This document shows positions 12,708 to 14,313 of a stretch of 14,313 nucleotides of DNA, piece by piece. Source of the DNA: an uncultured Actinomycetes bacterium (GTDB lineage: Bacteria > Actinomycetota > Thermoleophilia > Gaiellales > F1-60-MAGs149); the NCBI GenBank assembly GCA_903873565.1, contig CAIQOY010000229.1, positions 1-14,313 on the forward strand, read 5' to 3'. Each line of letters begins with the position of its first letter. The stretch's first letter is position 1. The position numbers were made by a program, and so were the translations under genes. The notes under the pieces were generated by a model, which saw nothing but the letters and a program-made list of their open reading frames with translations, searched no databases and was not told where the DNA came from.

Positions 12708-12956
12708 GTGGAAGACGTCCAGGACTTCGCCGCCCGCGCCGTCGCGGCCCTCGGCGCCGACGACCTCGCGTGGGTCGCCGCCCCCGAGACCGTCGACGAG
12801 CTGCTGCGCCTCGCCGCCGACGCCGCGCACGGCGTCCAGCGCCCCGCGGCGCCGATCGCCACCTTCCTCGCCGGCATCGCGCTGGCCCGCGCGGGCGGGG
12901 GCCCGGCCGAGCTCGCGCAGGCCGTCGAGCGGATCCGGGGGGCCGTGCCGGCCTAG
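12708..12956 (+). CDS. DUF6457-type small actinobacterial protein
   Basis: An 82-residue, mainly helical, acidic protein with no signal peptide or membrane helix. The block AADAAHGVQRPAAPIATFLAGIALARAG (residues about 37-64, given in part) matches what I recall of DUF6457, a short actinobacterial domain often found next to or fused with MobA-like molybdopterin nucleotidyltransferases. That would fit the adjacent divergent MoxR-VWA-XdhC cluster. Its biochemical role is unknown. The start is set by an AAGGAG site 5 nt upstream of the GTG. It ends convergently with the lipid kinase gene on CTAG 12953-12956. Confidence 0.75.
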   Translation: MEDVQDFAARAVAALGADDLAWVAAPETVDELLRLAADAAHGVQRPAAPIATFLAGIALARAGGGPAELAQAVERIRGAVPA

Positions 12957-13870
12957 TCGCCGGCGACGAGCGCGAGCGCGCCCGGCAGGCAGCGGAAGAC
13001 CGCCGGGGTCTCACCGACGAGCTCGCCGTCCGCCTCGATCGGCAGGGGCTCGGCGCCGGAGACGCGCACCTCGGCGGCCTTGATCTGCTCGATCCGGGGG
13101 TGGGAGCCGAGGTCGCCGCCGTAGACCCGGTGCAGGTTGAGGGCGAGGTCCTTCGCGCCGACGTCGCCGACCAGGACCATGTCGAGCAGGCCGTCGTCCT
13201 GGCGGGCGTCGCGCGCGGCCTTCATGCCGCCGGCCAGCGAGTGGCCGTTCATCAGGACGATGCAGGCCGCGGTCAGGTCGTAGGGGCGGCCGTCGACCTG
13301 GACGTGGATCGCCGTGTTGCGCCAGGCCCGGAAGCCCTGCACGGCCGCCACCAGGAAGGTGGGGGTGCCGCCGAGGCGCTTCGACATGCCGTTGGCGCGG
13401 GCCGCGATGGCGGCGGTCACGCCGGCGGAGGCGGCGTTGGCGAAGCGGGTGCCCTCGGGGTCGGCGTCGGTGGCGACCTCGCCGAGGTCGACGCGGCGGA
13501 TGCGCCCCTCGGCGACCACGCGCAGGGCCTCCCGCGGCTTCGACGGGATCGCGTGGCTGCGGATGAAGTCGCGGCCCGTGCCGCGGGCCACGACGCCCAG
13601 CGCGGCCCCGCCGAAGGGGGCGCCGCCGGGGCCGACGAGGCCGTTGACGACCTCGTGCACCGTGCCGTCGCCGCCGACGGCGACCACGACGTCGGCGCCG
13701 TTCATCGTCGCCTCGCGGGCCAGCTCGGCGGCGTGGCCGGGGGCCTCGGTCATCCGCTCCTCGACCGTGAGGCCCGTGGCGCGGGCCGCGGCCGCGAGGT
13801 CGGGCCACTCGCGCGCCGTGGCCCCGTTGGCGGAGGCCGGGTTGACGACGAAGACGGCGCGGCGGCTCAC
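12953..13870 (-). CDS. Diacylglycerol kinase-family lipid kinase (DagK/YegS/LCB5 type)
   Basis: A 305-residue protein with the DAGK catalytic fold. The nucleotide-binding VGGDGTVHEVVNG spans 65-77. The second loop reads ARGTGRDF (95-102), where the canonical sequence is PAGTGNDF, so Asn is replaced by R100. A DDGLLDMVLVGD stretch (225-236) and IEADGE (278-283) match the C-terminal sandwich domain, E283 corresponding to the proposed catalytic base. The family phosphorylates diacylglycerol, undecaprenol-like or sphingoid lipids, or phosphatidylinositol at the inner membrane; which one is not readable. GTG 13870 overlaps the stop of the upstream nucleoside phosphorylase as GTGA, so the two are co-translated, although no shared pathway is obvious. 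Confidence 0.88.
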   Translation of the reverse strand: MSRRAVFVVNPASANGATAREWPDLAAAARATGLTVEERMTEAPGHAAELAREATMNGADVVVAVGGDGTVHEVVNGLVGPGGAPFGGAALGVVARGTGRDFIRSHAIPSKPREALRVVAEGRIRRVDLGEVATDADPEGTRFANAASAGVTAAIAARANGMSKRLGGTPTFLVAAVQGFRAWRNTAIHVQVDGRPYDLTAACIVLMNGHSLAGGMKAARDARQDDGLLDMVLVGDVGAKDLALNLHRVYGGDLGSHPRIEQIKAAEVRVSGAEPLPIEADGELVGETPAVFRCLPGALALVAGD

Positions 13871-14313
13871 GGGGCCTTCGGCTCCGAGACGAGGGCGCCG
13901 AGCGCGATCGGGGCGACGCGCAGCACGGCCGCGCGCTGCTCGTCGGCCGTCAGCCGCGTGGAGGGCTGGGCGACGCGGTTGGTGACCACGAGGAACGAGG
14001 CGGCCGACGCGCCGCGCAGGGGCGCGATGGTCAGGAGCGGCGCGGTCTCCATGTCGACGGCGAGTGCGCCGCGCGCGGCCCAGCGGCTCGCGCGGCCCGC
14101 GCCCGGGTCGTAGTAGGCGTCGGTGGTGGCCACGAGGCCGACGCGCATGCGCACGCCGGCCTTCTTGGCGTCGTGGACGGCCGCGTGCACGATCTCGAAG
14201 TCGGCCAGGGGCGCGTGGGGCTCGTCGCCGACGTAGGTGCGGCTGGTGCCGTCCGCGGGGATCGCGGAGGCCGCGCAGAGGAAGTCGCCCGGGGCCACGT
14301 CCGGGGCCAGCGC
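13867..14313 (-). CDS. Nucleoside phosphorylase (uridine phosphorylase-like), 5' end missing
   Basis: The last 148 codons of a PNP/UDP-family protein; the reading frame is open through base 14313, so the true start lies beyond the window (the GTG at 14298 is internal). Visible motifs are AIPADGTSRTY, VGLVATTDAYYDP and AVDMETAPLLTIA, matching the phosphate-loop-distal, base-pocket and ribose-binding (MET) segments of trimeric/hexameric nucleoside phosphorylases. FLVVTNRV has Asn-Arg where purine nucleoside phosphorylases have Asp, which favours uridine phosphorylase-type specificity. It would cleave a nucleoside with phosphate to base and ribose-1-phosphate. It is the promoter-proximal partner of the lipid kinase. 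Confidence 0.82.
   Translation of the reverse strand, partial: ALAPDVAPGDFLCAASAIPADGTSRTYVGDEPHAPLADFEIVHAAVHDAKKAGVRMRVGLVATTDAYYDPGAGRASRWAARGALAVDMETAPLLTIAPLRGASAASFLVVTNRVAQPSTRLTADEQRAAVLRVAPIALGALVSEPKAP

Noticed and set aside
1..14313. CRISPR array, tRNA/rRNA, insertion sequence, prophage or att site
   Set aside because: No regularly spaced repeats, no cloverleaf or rRNA-like stretch, no transposase or integrase motifs and no long terminal repeats were seen by eye.

Overview
The window is about 14.3 kb of very GC-rich, densely packed bacterial DNA. Frequent GTG starts, C/G-ending codons, an FmdB zinc ribbon, a DUF6457 protein and apparent leaderless promoters point to Actinomycetota. 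A Thermoleophilia/Solirubrobacterales-like host is my best guess, but nothing here proves it. I see no rRNA, tRNA, CRISPR array, insertion sequence or prophage. No gene-free stretch exceeds 140 bp.

Layout: (1) 1-1846: the N-terminal part of a Rieske iron-sulfur protein (minus), a Phd/VapB-type antitoxin with a VapC PIN toxin (plus), and a class I glutamine amidotransferase-like protein (minus). (2) 1880-4937: an MMPL/RND transporter (minus), a short futalosine-hydrolase-like nucleosidase (plus) and an FmdB zinc ribbon (minus). (3) 5027-8936: a tightly coupled plus-strand operon of a GT4 glycosyltransferase, a polysaccharide deacetylase fused to an LPG-synthase/flippase-type membrane domain, and an Asp-box beta-propeller lipoprotein. 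It looks like a cell-envelope glycan or glycolipid system. (4) 8933-12581: a minus-strand operon of MoxR ATPase, VWA protein, XdhC/CoxF-type protein and thioesterase, resembling the CoxD-CoxE-CoxF maturation set of molybdenum hydroxylases, with a divergent DUF6457 gene. (5) 12953-14313: a lipid/diacylglycerol kinase-like protein (minus) translationally coupled behind a nucleoside phosphorylase that runs off the window.

Three patterns run across the genes. The 89-bp gap between fmdB and the glycosyltransferase holds an inverted repeat with the 9-N9-9 architecture of a CIRCE (HrcA) operator. Five or six genes have a -10-like hexamer 6-9 nt before the start codon and no clear Shine-Dalgarno, the geometry of leaderless transcription. 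All four convergent gene pairs end on one shared CTAG, which supplies a TAG stop to both strands. Same-strand neighbours are typically joined by GTGA, ATGA or TGATG overlaps.

The best candidates for something undescribed are the envelope operon (variant GT4, deacetylase-flippase fusion, propeller lipoprotein) under a possible heat-shock-type operator, and the molybdoenzyme maturation cluster without its enzyme.
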